Shown here one piece after another: positions 41,401 to 54,336 of a stretch of DNA of 64,000 nucleotides. Location: the NCBI RefSeq assembly GCF_051622035.1, contig NC_135357.1:37808691-37872690 (forward strand), given 5' to 3'. The notes under the pieces were generated by a model that saw only the letters and a list, made by a program, of their open reading frames with translations, did no database searches and was not told the origin of the DNA. This DNA is from Arctopsyche grandis (lineage: Eukaryota; Arthropoda; Insecta; Trichoptera; Hydropsychidae). A program made the translations under genes and the position numbers. Position 1 is the stretch's first letter, and each line of letters starts with the position of its first letter.

Positions 41401-43104
41401 CAAAAGTGAGAAAATTCAGTCGAGAGAGGGAACGTGTATATGTGTGAGAGAGATAGAGAGTGGTACCTGTTCCGGTGGTCGACCAGCCCATCCATTGGGT
41501 TATCTTTTGAGGAGTGTACAGCATGCTTAGTCGCGTTTGATCGCAAAACTATCATAACACAGTGGAAACGATGAGGCATACACTGTTTTCTATTTTTTGG
41601 CAGAGATGCTGATGGACAATTTTCGGAATGCCAAGAGCGAAAATAAAAATAGCCCGGGAGCCGTCAAAGTGAGTGCGGCGGGCGGGTATCCTGACATGGC
41701 TGAGAGAATATACCAATAGGTGAGACGACTGAGACTTTGTTGTGGTTTTGGGTCGAGTGCCAAACAGCCACATGGCTTAAGATAATATGTACGTACTACA
41801 TATATGCATATTCATATGCACTCGTGCCCCAACTAGGTGGGTGTATATTAGGAACCTAATAAACGCTTGTTGTAAACACGCACGCACGCACGCGCTCGCT
41901 CCATTACGCGGCCAAGACATTCGCGATTCGCAGACGATAGTTTTCGCATGACGTCACCGACCCACATCGCGTCATCGTCATCGTCATCTCGTCGAAACGG
42001 CCTTCCCAAGCCCAAGCGAAGATTAATGACGGGTGGGCCGATCGATTTCCATATGCTGAGGAGGTCAACAATCTGTCACTGACCTACCTTTGCCACTTTT
42101 CATTCAATTTCCTTGAATACTTTCAGCTGCTGCATCGCTTCAACGCTAATCCAATTACATCTCTGCATGTACTAATCCAACTGTTACTCGATAAAGCCTC
42201 TTTACACGTTTGTGTGTATGTATGTACATCTTCGAGTGTTGTTATGTGCATTTCACGCTTGGGAAATTTACAATTAAAACTAGCTTTTGCACGCATCGCA
42301 ATTTCATCGAATACAATATAAAATGGGATCAAACATCGTAACCGAACGAACTTCTTTCTTTTCTAGTAAAACCATTTCGAAAATCCACATGGACAATTCC
42401 ACGCTCTTCATACACGCGGCAGAATATGATATTATACATGTATGTAAATTTTTCTGCCCTGTCCAAAACAATAATTGAAGCGTGTTGAAGCAATTTACAC
42501 ACGGTTGACGCGAATACGTGCACGTTTTGCCAACGAATCTACATACATACACATGTACTCTTTCTCCTAGTATGTCCATTTAAACCATTAGATGTGAACG
42601 AAAGACGATCATATTTATATGTACTGCTCGAGAACATGTGTCTACAATTAATGGCCCACAAGTTAGAAGGTCGAGCAGAAGTCAAGGAGAGCCACTCTCC
42701 ACACCGAGCATCTGGATCTGGTTGTTACGGTTTGTCATGAATAAACATGCACTCCACCAATTTCGTTAATTTAAGTCGACCGAAAATAGTACACGAACAA
42801 TCTCATAAATGCGCAAACGAATAATGTGATCGTGTTAATTGTAAGTCACCTTCGGAGCATAATTTAATAGCGATTCAGGTGCCGAGGCAAGGTCCACTAC
42901 ACACTCCTTCCATCAAAGGCACACACTAATACTTTTCTCATCTTATGATCAAAACTAACATACATATATATATATGTATAATATATATTACACGCTCGTA
43001 AATAGCGACGAGATAAGATAAAGACGGCAAATACATATCAATCTACCTTTGTTGGAGAGATAAGCCGGTTCAGTAGATATATGTCTGATTGTAGAGTTAG
43101 CCAT
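33128..43104 (-). CDS. Oxysterol-binding protein-related protein, ORP3/6/7 type
   Basis: Lipid-transfer protein of ER-plasma membrane contacts. The isoform starting at 43104 has exons 43104-43047, 41325-41278, 40733-40571, 40446-40320, 40225-40005, 39907-39807, 39196-39101, 39012-38894, 38655-38500, 38400-38310, 37197-37081, 36998-36819, 35639-35536, 35444-35325, 35242-35134, 35042-34855, 34776-34564, 34492-34322, 34226-34119, 34037-33893, 33789-33675, 33565-33431, 33347-33243, 33134-33128. All phases join: 2,997 nt, 998 residues. The PH domain is at about 112-206 ([16 protein letters not shown]... [10 protein letters not shown]). A Ser/Pro-rich middle follows. An FFAT-like motif EFFDAED, which binds VAP in the ER, is at about 547-553. 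The sterol-binding domain runs from about 634 to the end, with the family signature EQVSHHPP at 736-743 and [16 protein letters not shown] and AAKCIWRPG. The last two are of the ORP3/6/7 subfamily rather than OSBP. It ends DRLWL, close to the human VLW end. Confidence 0.93.
41467..41524 (-). other. Alternative first coding exon B of the ORP gene
   Basis: The ATG at 41524 opens 19 codons ([14 protein letters not shown]...) plus one base, ending on donor GTACCA. Length and phase are identical to exon A, so either can splice to 41325-41278. A separate promoter is likely, because exon A lies upstream and would have to be skipped. Confidence 0.7.
41880..42010. promoter_or_regulatory. Candidate second promoter of the ORP gene
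   Basis: GC-richer block 0.35-0.5 kb upstream of alternative exon B, with CACG repeats, a full CRE (TGACGTCA, 41,949-41,956) and CATCGTCATCGTCATC. Its role is inferred from position only. Confidence 0.35.
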
Positions 43105-43155
43105 CTCGCACCGGGAACTAACAAATCACACTGGATCTAATCTGGAGTTCATAGT
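43047..43155 (-). other. Alternative first coding exon A of the ORP gene
   Basis: Exon between an acceptor (TATTTTAG at 43,156-43,158) and a donor GTAGAT. Its ATG at 43104 opens 19 codons ([10 protein letters not shown]...) plus one base, matching the phase of exon 41325-41278. The acceptor shows that a leader exon lies upstream, most likely at 44,257. Confidence 0.75.
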
Positions 43156-44256
43156 CTAAAATAGAATACAAAAATTACATTTATTTACTAATATTACATA
43201 CATACTATGCATGTATACAAATACAAACACAAATCAAACGACGAGCAAAAAACTCAAAACGGAATACAAACATATGTACATATGTATATACATGAAGTGT
43301 AAAATACAATTATAATTTATATTACAGGTGGTGGGAATCATCCTGGGGTCCCCACACACATGCAAACATGACTTGCTTGGCATACACTATTGTATTGTGT
43401 ATTAAAACAAAAAAAAGAAAATAAATGTGAATGAATGGGTAGTCAGTGACATAATACATGCATAGTAAAGCTGAGGCAATGAAATGAATTAAAATTGTTG
43501 ATATGCATGGAGTTAAATGGGAATCACAACAAATGTGAACTCGGCTCTGTGATGTATAAATAAGGTCAGTTCTGATACAAATTACACTGGATATAACAGT
43601 GCAGCTAAAATTAGACTACCGAGGGTAAAGCAATGATGGAGAGTGACGACTAGACGACGCAAATTCATAAAATCATAATTGGACATTTTCATCAAAGCTG
43701 TCAAACACTCGGGTACAATTCAATATACATACATACGTTCGATACGATTTGTACGATTCAAAATCCAAAACAGAAAATGCACTCGTTATTGATATATCAG
43801 AACATTCGATGAATAGAAAAGAGTAGACGTACACTTGAAACAAAAAAAAAGCATTTCAAAGATGATCGTGAAGCAGCCGAAATGGCGAACGAGTATCGAG
43901 GAGCTGGAAACTGAAAGCTTTGACTGAAACGGTACGACCGGGTAAGGGTTAAACAAAAAGGGAATGGGAACGCGTAATACGATACAATACAATACAATAC
44001 ATATCCATATATTCGGTCATATCGACCATTCAGAAACGGTAAGAAATGAGCAAACCTAAAAGAAAAAAAAACATTATCGATTTGATTGCACAAATCGGAA
44101 AGTAGGATGTAATCGTTGACAAGGTTGGGAGGGGGGGAAGGGAGGGGCAATCAATTGAGGGGTTTTCGTTGGGAGGGTTTGTGGAGGGCGAGCTGAAGCG
44201 AGGTGAGGGGGGGGCGGGGAGGGGAGGGTCTGCGAGGGAATTTCCGACCGACTTAC

Positions 44257-44470
44257 CGCAGAATGAAAGGAGCGGACGGGTCACTTTGGCGTGGCAGCGG
44301 CTCCCGGTCGAGCGAGCGAAGAGCGCGGCGACCGACCGCAGACTGAACGGTGGCGGTGGCGGTGGCAGTGGCAGTGGCAGTTTGACGTTTGCGTTGCGCA
44401 TGCGCCGTAGCGTTCGCTCGCAACGCTCGCGCACTCGCGACACCCGCAGACTCTCAACGCTGCAAAACAC
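44257..44470 (-). promoter_or_regulatory. Candidate promoter and non-coding leader exon of the ORP gene
   Basis: A GC- and CpG-rich block with a consensus minus-strand donor (CATTCTGCG then GTAAGT, boundary at 44,256/44,257). A TTCAGTCTG initiator-like site lies near 44,340. It would splice to the acceptor at 43,156. The upstream limit is a guess; the sharp base-composition change at about 44,480 was used. Confidence 0.5.
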
Positions 44471-44479
44471 GTGCATTGT

Positions 44480-44794
44480 CCACCACGCGATTCTTTATGT
44501 CTCTTTTTATTAATTATATATATGTACATACAGTCCCAGGACAGAATATTACGCCACCCGATTGAACCGCGTTCGCGCCCATTTGTGACGGTTATAAATA
44601 ATTCACAATAAGATCTTTTGGACTAGTTTTTTTTGTAAGCTCATCCTTATTTGCTACTCTATTCACCAGCAAAAAATAATACAACACTATCCTTCAAAAT
44701 GTCTTCAAAAATAAAAGTGAAATGACAGAAATGAGTTTGCTCCTGAATTACGTAAAGCATATACGAGCGTTTCTGAAAAGATTTTTTATTATTT
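44480..44794. other. Non-coding spacer before the LTR element
   Basis: AT-rich sequence with no ORF of note. It ends in the ATTT target duplication of the LTR element. Confidence 0.4.
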
Positions 44795-45638
44795 TGTAAC
44801 GTACGCCCCCGCAGCCGAAGGAGTGGGGGGGAAACTACCCCCGCCCTCGGATGCTGGGGAGTGGGAGAAAGTACCGCTACTTTCTCAGCTATAAAAGGAG
44901 CGCCCTTTCCCTTCAGAAGTCGAGTCGGACCACAGCTTTCTGTGAGAACTTTCGTTTCCTTTGGACTCCCATCTCTGCTGGTCTTTCCCTGTTCAGTCAA
45001 AGCCACCCACTTCACCCCCACGTTACACAGGCATTTTCGAATCATCCCTACAAATTTCTATTGCCTTGGCAACACTTCGACTTAGTAATTGTGTTGCTTA
45101 TTTAACCTTCATTGACAAACACGTACACAAACTTGCCGTGAACTACTTCAAGTCTCTCGGCAAGATAGACAACCCCCTGATCAACTCCCTCAGTGAGACC
45201 AAACTCACGTTTAATCAAAGGCCCATCGACATTTTGAAGACGGGTATAGGCTAAAATTAGCATTTAGTTAAATTAAACAAATCACCACCGAACGGTCCCA
45301 AACCAGCTAACCACCCACTAACACACTAACCCCGACAGTATCCCACAGATGATGCACTAATTTTGCTTAGTGTTCTAGCCTGACAAACGTTCAACGAGCG
45401 AGCAGCCGCCAGCCCGCACTACAACATCAACGAGAGATCGATCTGATATAACACGATAGATAGATAGGTCAAAGGAGTGTCACTACCCGAGAAAACTATC
45501 GATAAAACGCAGTCACAATCCATTCGGAAGTCGAGTCGGACCACAGCTTTCTCTCAGAACTGTCGTTTCCTTTGGACTCCCATCTCTGCTGGTCTTTCCC
45601 TGTTCAGTCAAAGCCACCCACTTCACCCCCACGTTACA
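44795..45638 (+). mobile_element. Internally deleted LTR retrotransposon
   Basis: The 5' LTR (44,795-45,027, 233 bp) starts TGTAACGTACGCCCCC and ends CACGTTACA, with a TATAAAAGG box near 44,892. A second, 5'-truncated LTR copy (45,523-45,638) ends in the same CACGTTACA. ATTT flanks the whole unit (44,791-44,794 and 45,639-45,642). The internal part is only about 500 bp and encodes no recognisable gag or pol; one short open stretch (KLAVNYFKSLGKIDNPLI) is unassigned. This is a dead derivative. Confidence 0.75.
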
Positions 45639-45827
45639 ATTTCGTTAACAACACCGTGATTTTTTCTTTTGCTGCAGCTTTACTATATTTTTAGGGTAAG
45701 TTGGTGATTAATTTGTAAAAAAATTGCTTTCATTTATGTTTTAAATTGCTTGTGAGTCTTAAATAGATTTTTTTTTAGATTAGTCGAAAAGCAATTCTTT
45801 TTAAATAAATAAATGCAAGTATTATAG

Positions 45828-46058
45828 TGTAACGTACGCCCCCGCAGCCAAAGGAGTGGGAGGAAACTACCCCCGCCCTCGGATGCTGGGGAGTGGGAGA
45901 AAATACCGCTACTTTCTCAGCTATAAAAGGAGCGCCCTTTCTTTCGGAAGTCGAGTCGGAACACAGCTTTCTCTGAGAACTGTTGTTTCCTTTGGACTCC
46001 CATCTCTGCTGGTCTTTCCCTGTTCAGTCAAAGCCACCCACTTCACCCCCACGTTACA
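45828..46058 (+). mobile_element. Solo LTR of the same family
   Basis: 231 bp, close to the 5' LTR at 44,795-45,027, with TGTAACG...CGTTACA ends and the same TATAAAAGG box. The flanks ATAG and ATGG differ at one base, so the target duplication has either mutated or is not original. Confidence 0.8.
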
Positions 46059-46215
46059 ATGGCATTGATAAAAACTGGGATGTTTTATAAACATAAAATC
46101 GCGACAATAGAGGGGGTAAGTAATACGGCTGTTTGCAAAATAAGGAAACATCTGGAACAAAGTGGCGATCCCACACTCTGGTACCAGAACCATCGACGCT
46201 ATAGACCCCCAAATT
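46059..46215 (+). pseudogene. Possible Tc1-like transposase HTH fragment
   Basis: The short translation contains a helix-turn-helix-like stretch (GVSNTAVCKIRKHLEQSG), followed by a basic RRYRPP linker as in Tc1/mariner N-termini. No catalytic domain follows. The match is weak. Confidence 0.3.
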
Positions 46216-46529
46216 CACCACATAAGGGAATATTTTGTCTTAATTTGTAGGCATCGGTCATTATAGCTTTCACCTAATTCATCTCCGAACCAATTAGTGG
46301 GTTTCCATTGTCATTTGAAAACAAATTATTAAAAATATTCATTTATGAATATTTTTCCACATTACATATTTAGGGAATGTATATATTTAAGTGCGTTAAG
46401 CGGGCTCTACACTCGCGCCGTAAACGGCCGCGAACACCGTGCGTGTGAGTCGAAATGTGAGTGTGTGCGTTTCACGTGTTCGCGTTCGCGCTTCGCGGCG
46501 TTCCCCGTTTTTTGTCATTCACGGAGATA

Positions 46530-48071
46530 AAATTGCAAAACGACTAAAGTCAATTCCATGCTCAAATAATACAATCAAAAGAAGAATTGAATGCATGGCA
46601 GATAATATTAAAAGTCAAATAATATTTCGGATTAAACAAAGCAAATTCTTTGCAATACAGCTCGATGAAACTACTGATATTAAAAATTGCGCACAGTTAA
46701 TGGTTTTTGTAAGATATCAATATGATTTTCTTTCCTGTCGGGAACTTTCATCAACAACAAAAGCAATAGATATATTTAAGAAAGTATATGAGTTATTTTC
46801 CGAGATCGAAATTGAATGGTTAAAATGTGTTGGAATATGTACTGACGTTGCAGCAGCTATGACTGGGAAAATATGGGGATTCAAAGCTGAAGTAAAAAAG
46901 GTATGGCCTGATGCGAAACATATTCACTGCATAATACATAGAGAACATCTAATTTTTTGACATATATGTATGTTGTAAACTCAGTAAAATTTTAAATGAA
47001 GTTGGGTCAATAGTAAATTTTGTAAAAAATAATGCTTTAAATACAAGATTATTTAGCATTTTGTGCATTCAGTGCACGGAGTTTTACTGTATCATACTGA
47101 AGTACGATGGCTATCTCGCGGTAAGGTTTTAAAACGAGTTGTAGAACTTAGTGACGAACTTCATCTCTTTCTTCACGACAAAAAACCAGATCTCGCTTCT
47201 TTATTTTTAGATGATAAGTGGATGTGTTTTGCATCTTATTTGGCGGATTTTTTTGATAAAGTCTTTCGCTTCAGAAAGCAACATTTTGATAATGAACATA
47301 AAACTTCAAGCTTTCCAACAAAAGCTTTCTTTGTGATCAAAAGGTATTAGTCAAGGATGCACGGAGATGTTTTCGTGTTTGAATGATTTTATCATGAATA
47401 ATGAAATATCACCGTCGACTTCAGTGAAAAATGTTATACTTGACCACATGGCCGAATTGATACTATTTTTCAAAAAATATTTCTCAAACTTGAATAATTG
47501 GATAAGAACACCATTTGCCAAGTCCTTAAAATATGATCATATTAAGTGGACAGCCCAAGAAGAGTTGATCGATATCACATCAGATAATTTGCTTGAAGTG
47601 GAATTTAACGAAAAAAGTATTTCAGAATTTTGGTTAAGGCGACAGCAAGAATATCCTGTTATTGGAAAATAAGCCCTGGTAACTCTTATTCCTTCCGCGA
47701 CTACTTACCTATGTGAAACAGCATTTTCATCATTACTTAAATTAAAAAAATAAGCAAAGGTCATTTCTTTCCACGGAGACTTTGGAAGATGCTTTGCGAG
47801 TTTATGACATTGAATTCGATATCGATTTGTTATGTAAAAACATGTGACCTCATCTATCGCATTAAATTATTTCCTGTGTGAATAGGTAGTTTTTATTTAA
47901 AAATTTTTAAGCAAGTTCCTATAATTTTGTGCTGAATATAAATATGTGTATTATAATTATAATAATCACTGCCAAATAAACTTTTTAACTAGAAAAAATA
48001 TTTTTTAGGGGCCGGGAATTAATTCCTTCAGATTTAGGGGGCCGTGACATGAAAGTAATTGAGAAACACTG
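46530..48071 (+). pseudogene. hAT transposase remnant (ZBED5/SCAND3-like)
   Basis: A decayed transposase read in pieces. 46,541-46,960 has FFAIQLDETTDIKNCAQLMVF and CVGICTDVAAAMTGK, the hallmarks of this hAT group. 47,090-47,349 contains the RWLSRGKVL motif. 47,367-47,672 and a short tail with TYLCETAFSSLLKLKK form the hATC dimerisation region. At least two frame changes and several stops separate them. The right end, TTGAGAAACACTG at 48,059-48,071, is a typical terminal inverted repeat of the group. The left terminus and BED finger are missing. Confidence 0.8.
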
Positions 48072-49240
48072 GTTAAAGGTACCAAAAATACCATTATTTA
48101 CAAGGTTATCGTAAATTTCCTCCAGTACAGGAAATATTATTATATTTATAAGGCTTATGTAATCATAATGTACACAGTGCCGTAACTAGGATTTTCATAC
48201 CGCCCCTCTGGCGCCCTTTCTTCAAAACTTAATATGTGATAAAAAAAAAAGAAAGCGAAATTTTTTACATAAAACTCTAAAATAAAAGTTCTAATGTAAA
48301 AAAATCCCAATTCCGGTTCATTAAATATGGTGATTTTTTTTTATTTTATCTTAAAATTAATTTTTATATCACAATAAATATCAAGAAGCTTAAAATAATT
48401 TAAAAGGTCAAAATAAAATAATGAAATATTGTTTTAAAAAAAAAATACAACTTCCGATTTACGAATTCTGCCCAAAACCTTAGCAGTTCTATGTTAGTAC
48501 ATAAAGAATACAAATATAAATTTTCAGCTTAATACGTTGAGGGATGTGGACAGACTCCAAGCGACAACATTTTTGAAGAAATCACATACAGTTTTTGAGC
48601 CATCACCAATATATGTATATTCCTGTATGTTTTTTTGACGAAATAACATACATATGTTGTTGTTCCAAATCGTATTTGCCTTTTTTTGCAACCGAAACTG
48701 TTAAATTGCAAAGTGTGCATATTGCCACCGATTTGGAATTTGGCTTCGGTATAAAACATTTTTTTGCAGTTCTTCAGTGAACAAACACTTTCGCTTACTC
48801 ATTTTTGGGGATAAAAATGAAAGAATGCAATTTTAATTAACAACAATAGATTATATAAAATATGGACGCATAAAGTAAAAATGTTGCTTTACGTGTTTTG
48901 CGAATGGGAAAGAATGATAAGCGGGAAAGTACTCTTGGTGTGTGTAACAGTATGTGTAAATACGAGTGTGAATATGTATGTATATAGGCTCAGTGTTGCC
49001 AGGTTGGCTTCATTTAGGGTTGTCAATAGGTCTCTTTAAAAGAGAACATGTTTTGTTTTTTAGCACAATTCTTTTGTTCTCTCTCTTTTTAGTAATATAC
49101 CCAGAATGTCCTCTTTTCCAATTTTGAAAAATAATTTCACGCAGTCCGTACTATTTACTATATTTCCTTTGACAAGATATGGCTTGGCAACTCCGTGAGT
49201 GGAGGCACTGAGTATATATGTATATGTACATACATACATA
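48072..49240. other. Non-coding interval with transposon debris
   Basis: CAGTGCCGTAACTAGG at about 48,176 resembles a DNA-transposon terminus. The remainder is AT-rich and no gene was recognised. Confidence 0.4.
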
Positions 49241-49241
49241 T

Positions 49242-49578
49242 TAGGGTTTCTGATTTCCTGGACTTTTTCAATTCCCGGGACACGGGACGGAGCCCGAGAT
49301 TGTTCCTGGGATTCCCAGGATCCCGGGACACATGTAAAAAAACATTTTTTTTCAATTTACTATATTAATAAAAAAAATATTAATTTATTTTTACAAAATA
49401 TAAAAAAAGTAAACAATACATAATTCATCTATTACCTGGAAAAAATGTAATTGAAAAAGTAAACTAATTTAAAGTAGCTTCTTAAGAATACTAAAATATG
49501 TAAAGCCTATTTTTAGATTTGGTAAAAAAATTTCCAGCAATGGAAAAAACTCTTTCAGTTTCGGTTGAAGCTGGTTTT
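49242..49578 (-). pseudogene. 3' end of a second hAT element
   Basis: On the minus strand 49,578-49,510 reads PASTETERVFSIAGNFFTK, the conserved C-terminal dimerisation motif of hAT transposases, and soon reaches a stop. The following non-coding tail is rich in CCCGGGA/TCCCAGGA, as in many hAT ends, and finishes GAAATCAGAAACCCTA at 49,242. Confidence 0.6.
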
Positions 49579-49937
49579 ATTTGTTAAAAGCATTGAAGTA
49601 TAATGCCTAGAATGGTCATTTCTAACAAAAGTATTGCCTAAAAGCGAGCCATCGAAGAGAGAGACGGAAAGTCAGAAGAGAGACAAAAGAGTGAGGAAAA
49701 AAAATTCGTGGAAGTGATCGTCCCTTATCGTCACTTGACGTTCAGGGTGGCATTGGGCATATTATTGGCATTTTATTTATCTATTTACGAAATATCAATA
49801 GATAAAATATTAATTTTAATTAAATTTAAAAATAAAAAAAAATCACTTTTTATCTCTATTAACAGCTTTTGACCCATAGGAAGTTGCGCTTCCACCTCTT
49901 TCCCACCCTTGTATCAGTGGTCCATAAGGGTACTCCA

Positions 49938-52900
49938 CTATTTATTTTTATTTTTATTTATTTATATATATTTTAGCTATCAAGCTAATTTAAAAATACA
50001 TCTTAATTATTATACTTAACTCTAAAATTTATAATTAACTTATATGTACTGTCCCTCACAGAGGTGTCTCTTCGCACCTCGCAGGAATGCATCCATGTTT
50101 TTAGCAGACCTGATGCACTCAGGGAGGGCATTATACATGAGCACACCCCTGTGAAAAACACCCCCAGGCGTCTTATTCTTTCTTACTCTACTTACAACTA
50201 GTTTGTCCTTATTTCTAGTATAAAAACTATGTTTATCTCTATTCCTAATTATATAATCATCAAAATACTTAGGTAATAACTTATGATCTAACTTATAAAC
50301 AAAAGAAAATGTACTAATATTTAGACTAATTCTAATACTCATCCATCCTAATTCATCTAACATACTTCCAATACTCTTAAATCTACTCACATTAAAAATA
50401 CCTCTCATAGCTTTATTCTGTATTTTTTGCATTTTTTCTAAATCTTGGCCACTAAACAAATTAAGCACAGTGGCACAATAAACCACATGTGGCAAGACAA
50501 TTGAATTAAACACTAAAATTTTACTTTTTTTACTTAAAATATTTCTTAATCTACATAATATACCAACTTTTCTAGCCATTTTTTTATTATATAGTCAGCG
50601 TGCATTTTAAAATTTAGTCCTGAGTCTATGTATACTCCTAAGTATTTTATATTTTCAACTTTTTCAATTAACTTATCATCAATTCTAATTTAATTCAATA
50701 TATTTTTATTTTTACCATTCAACCACATCATTTTTGTTTTATTCACATTCAACTTTAATTTATTTTCACACAACCAGTCATTCACATAATTTAATTCTAT
50801 ATTTAAAAACTCAGACATTACATCAACATTCTTTCCAATTATATATATCAATGTATCATCTGCAAACAAATATATTTTACACATCTTAATTACCTTAACA
50901 ATATCGTTTATATATAATATAAATAATAAGGGTCCCAATTTGGACCCTTGCGGCACTTCATGAGGTGTTACAAATTCAGAGGATAACACCTTATCAATTT
51001 TTACTATTTGCCGTCTATTATTTAAGTACGATTAAAGCCACTTTAATACTATACCATTTATTCCTAACTTATATAATTTTTGCAATAAAATATTCCTATC
51101 TACTGTCTCGAACGCTCGCTTAAAATCTAGAAAAACTGCTACAACAACCATGCTAGATTCATCCATCGCCTCCATCCAATCAGAAACCACCAATTGGATA
51201 GCGGTTTCTGTTGAATGTTTCACTCTAAATCCAGACTGTTCCACAACCAAACAATCATTTATACTAATGATCTCTTTCAATTGAATCATAACGATTTCCT
51301 CCAGCATCTTCTCAACAATTGGTAACATATTGATGGGCCTCATTTCACTGGCTTTATGTGTACCAGTAACCTTTGGTACCGGTACAATAGTAGACACCTT
51401 CCATGCATCCGGGACGGATCCCACTTCTAACGATTCATTTATTAATTTCAGTAACTGAGGTCCAACCATGTCCCAAGTGTTGATTAAAATATCTAGAGTC
51501 AATCCATCCATACTAGAAACTGATTTCATGCCCTTCAATACACCATTTAATCCCCCCATTTCCACTAATTTAAGCCTTTCAAACTTATTTAAACCCAAAT
51601 TAATATCATCATTCACACTATTATGCCTTGTTTGTCTTGAATTAACTATATCATTCACACTATTGATGTAAAACTCATTCAATCTTTCAACCATATCCTC
51701 TTTATCATTATATACTACCCCCTCGACTTCTAATTCATTCAAAGAAAGATTTTTTCCCTCGGAAATCAAAGTTTTAATTATTCGCCACATTTTTGTGGGA
51801 TCTTTTTTTGCACCATCAATATTTCTTTCATGCCAATCCCTCTTCGCATTACGCAAAATATTCACACATTTATTCCTCTTTCTTTTATACTCTAACCAAG
51901 CCTTTTCTAATTGGATTCCATCCATAGCCTTAATAATTTTATATCTTTTATAACTAACATTCTTATCAACTAAGCTTTCCTTTACTTCCTTGGTAAACCA
52001 AGGTTTCAGCTTATGCTTATGCATGATTCTTGTGGTTTTTACGCATTAACTTTTAGAATATGTTATATTACGATACATTATCTCCCACATTTCATTCACA
52101 CTATCACCATCCTTTCCCCATACACACTCCTTCAACAATTCATTCATCAATTGATAATCAATGTTTTCTCTTTCAGTCACCTGCATACTTTTAAGTCCTC
52201 CGTTACTAAACCGCTGTCCCAAAAACATGTTGACAATAGAATGGTCTCCTATTTTCGGTACATCTTTCACCTCACACCGCAAATCCATTATATTTGTTAT
52301 AACCAAATCAATGAGAGAGCTTGATAAATTATTCACTCTCGTTGCTTCCGTCAATTTTTGTTTAAAACCCAATTCATTTATCCAATTTCTCAACTTTTTT
52401 ACATAAAATTCCTCTGTCTGTAACCAATTAAAATTCCAGTCCCCAAACATAATAATATTTTTACTCACATCTATACTTCTTTCACTCAATTCTTCTAAAA
52501 ATTTAAGAAATCTTCCACTTCTACCATTCGGAGAGCGGTAAATTACTTGCAAAAACACAGTAACTCCATTCACAAGCACATCCATACCAATTGTCCAAAA
52601 CTCACCATCAACCTTATTAACTATTACATTACCGTAACATAAATCATCCCTTAAATACAATAGTACCCCACCCGTATGTCTAGAATTAGAGTCACACCTC
52701 AAAACACAATATCCATCCATATTCAGCTCAAAATCTTCAAAATCACTAGTTACATGCGTTTCACTTAAACCTACATATAAATAAAGGTTTTTGACTTACA
52801 GTTAAACTCCAAACCTCATCCTTCTGAGCAAAAAAACTTTGTACATTTATACCGATACCTTTTGGTGGTTGCTATATATTATTATACTTAATTCTATTTC

Positions 52901-54150
52901 TCATTAATTCTATATTTCTTTTATATACACTGCACTTAGTGTCCAACGGTCCGTGATTCGTGTTCAAATTTAATTTTAATTTATTATTACTCTTAAAGCA
53001 ATTAATACATTTTATTATTTTATTGTTACATCCCTCGCTTTTGTGCCCTTCTTCTCCACATTTCGCACAGGTCACCTTGTTTCTACAATCCACCGCTTTG
53101 TGATTAAATCCGTAACAATTTAGACATCTTAGAATATTAATTTCTTCAAAAACCCTACATCTATCCCAATTTATATTTATTTTTCCATCTTCAATTAATC
53201 TTTTAAATGTATTGCAATCTACTTCCACTATCGCATTATATTTATTATTTTTTCTACTTCTCCATATTTTTAAAACCTTCAATTCACCATCATTTATAAC
53301 TTCTTGATTTTGATTCATCAAACACTCAGCCAACTGTTCACTTGTAAGTTCCTCCGACATATCTACAATTTTAATTTTTGGGATTTTTTAATTCCCCTCT
53401 TTTAACATTGTAATTCTCTCCTAATTTATTTTCTACTTCTTTTATTAATTTAATACTATCTTGTGCACTGTTGCACGTTACTGCAATACCCCCTTTACCG
53501 ATTTTTTTAACCCCTTGAATTCTTATTTTTAATTCATTGGGTTTTATTACATTTTTGCACTCTTCTTTCGTTTTGTTCGTTTCTTGAGTTTTTTTTGGAA
53601 AAATTATTGTAACGTCTTTATTATTATTTTTAAGTGCATTTGCATAACTTAAATTATTTTCATTCTTATTTACACCCCTTTTTAAAATGTTTAATTCACT
53701 GTTGCTTTTTAATATATTTATGTCTTTTTCTATATTGTTTTTCAAATTTTTAAATTCACTTCTTAAATCACATATTATATCCAAAAATTGTTCCTTATCA
53801 TTATTTTCATTTTCACATATATATTTAACTAATTTTTTTACTGATGTAATTAAAAATGTCTTATTATCATTCGATATACTGTTAGTTTTTGTGGTCAAAA
53901 TGTCCATAATTTTTTTTTCAATCGTTATTACTTCACTTATACGTTCTGATGCCATTATTATACACTTACTTAGAACATAAACATAATTATATATTACAAA
54001 TTTATTTATTTATTTATTTTTTTCATTGTTACAATTTCGTTGTACAAATCGCCACACACGCAATCAACGTCTGTATATGAACACGATAAGAACACTACTA
54101 TAACCAAGGGGACTCAAGTTATCTTTAATTTAAACAATTTTCACGATAGT
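49938..54150 (-). mobile_element. Non-LTR retrotransposon (LINE), nearly full length
   Basis: ORF1 (53,955-52,872) is a gag-like protein with three zinc knuckles near its end (CLNCYGFNHKAVDC, CAKCGEEGHKSEGC, and a longer third). It is broken only by one extra A in an A-run near 53,374. ORF2 (about 52,860-50,040) has an AP-like endonuclease (GLSETH, FGDWNFN, GDHSIV) and a reverse transcriptase (FLDFKRAFETVD, PQGSKLGPLLF, LFADDTLIY, both Asp present). Its lesions are in-frame stops at 52,046, 51,032 and 50,690 and frame changes near 52,780 and 50,585. The tail is (AAATAAA)n-like. Clade I/jockey/CR1 group. The 5' limit is approximate. Confidence 0.88.
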
Positions 54151-54336
54151 TACAATACATATAAATAAATAAGGAAGACGTTTACGCGAAATTAAGTGAA
54201 AAATTTAAAGAGCTGCCCAAGAGGATTCTTTCCTTGGGAGTGTTATCAGTCCCCAAAAGTGGAAGCCTCCTAGTCGCGAGAATTTAGTAGAATTAGAAAT
54301 ATATAAATATATAAATATGACATATCAATCAGAATG

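Noticed and set aside
44961-45254. 97-codon ORF as a host gene
   Set aside because: It begins inside the LTR and ends in the deleted internal region of the LTR element.
48529-48759. Possible mariner/Tc1 transposase piece on the minus strand
   Set aside because: Only a vague DEAKF-like start; no second catalytic motif or inverted termini found.
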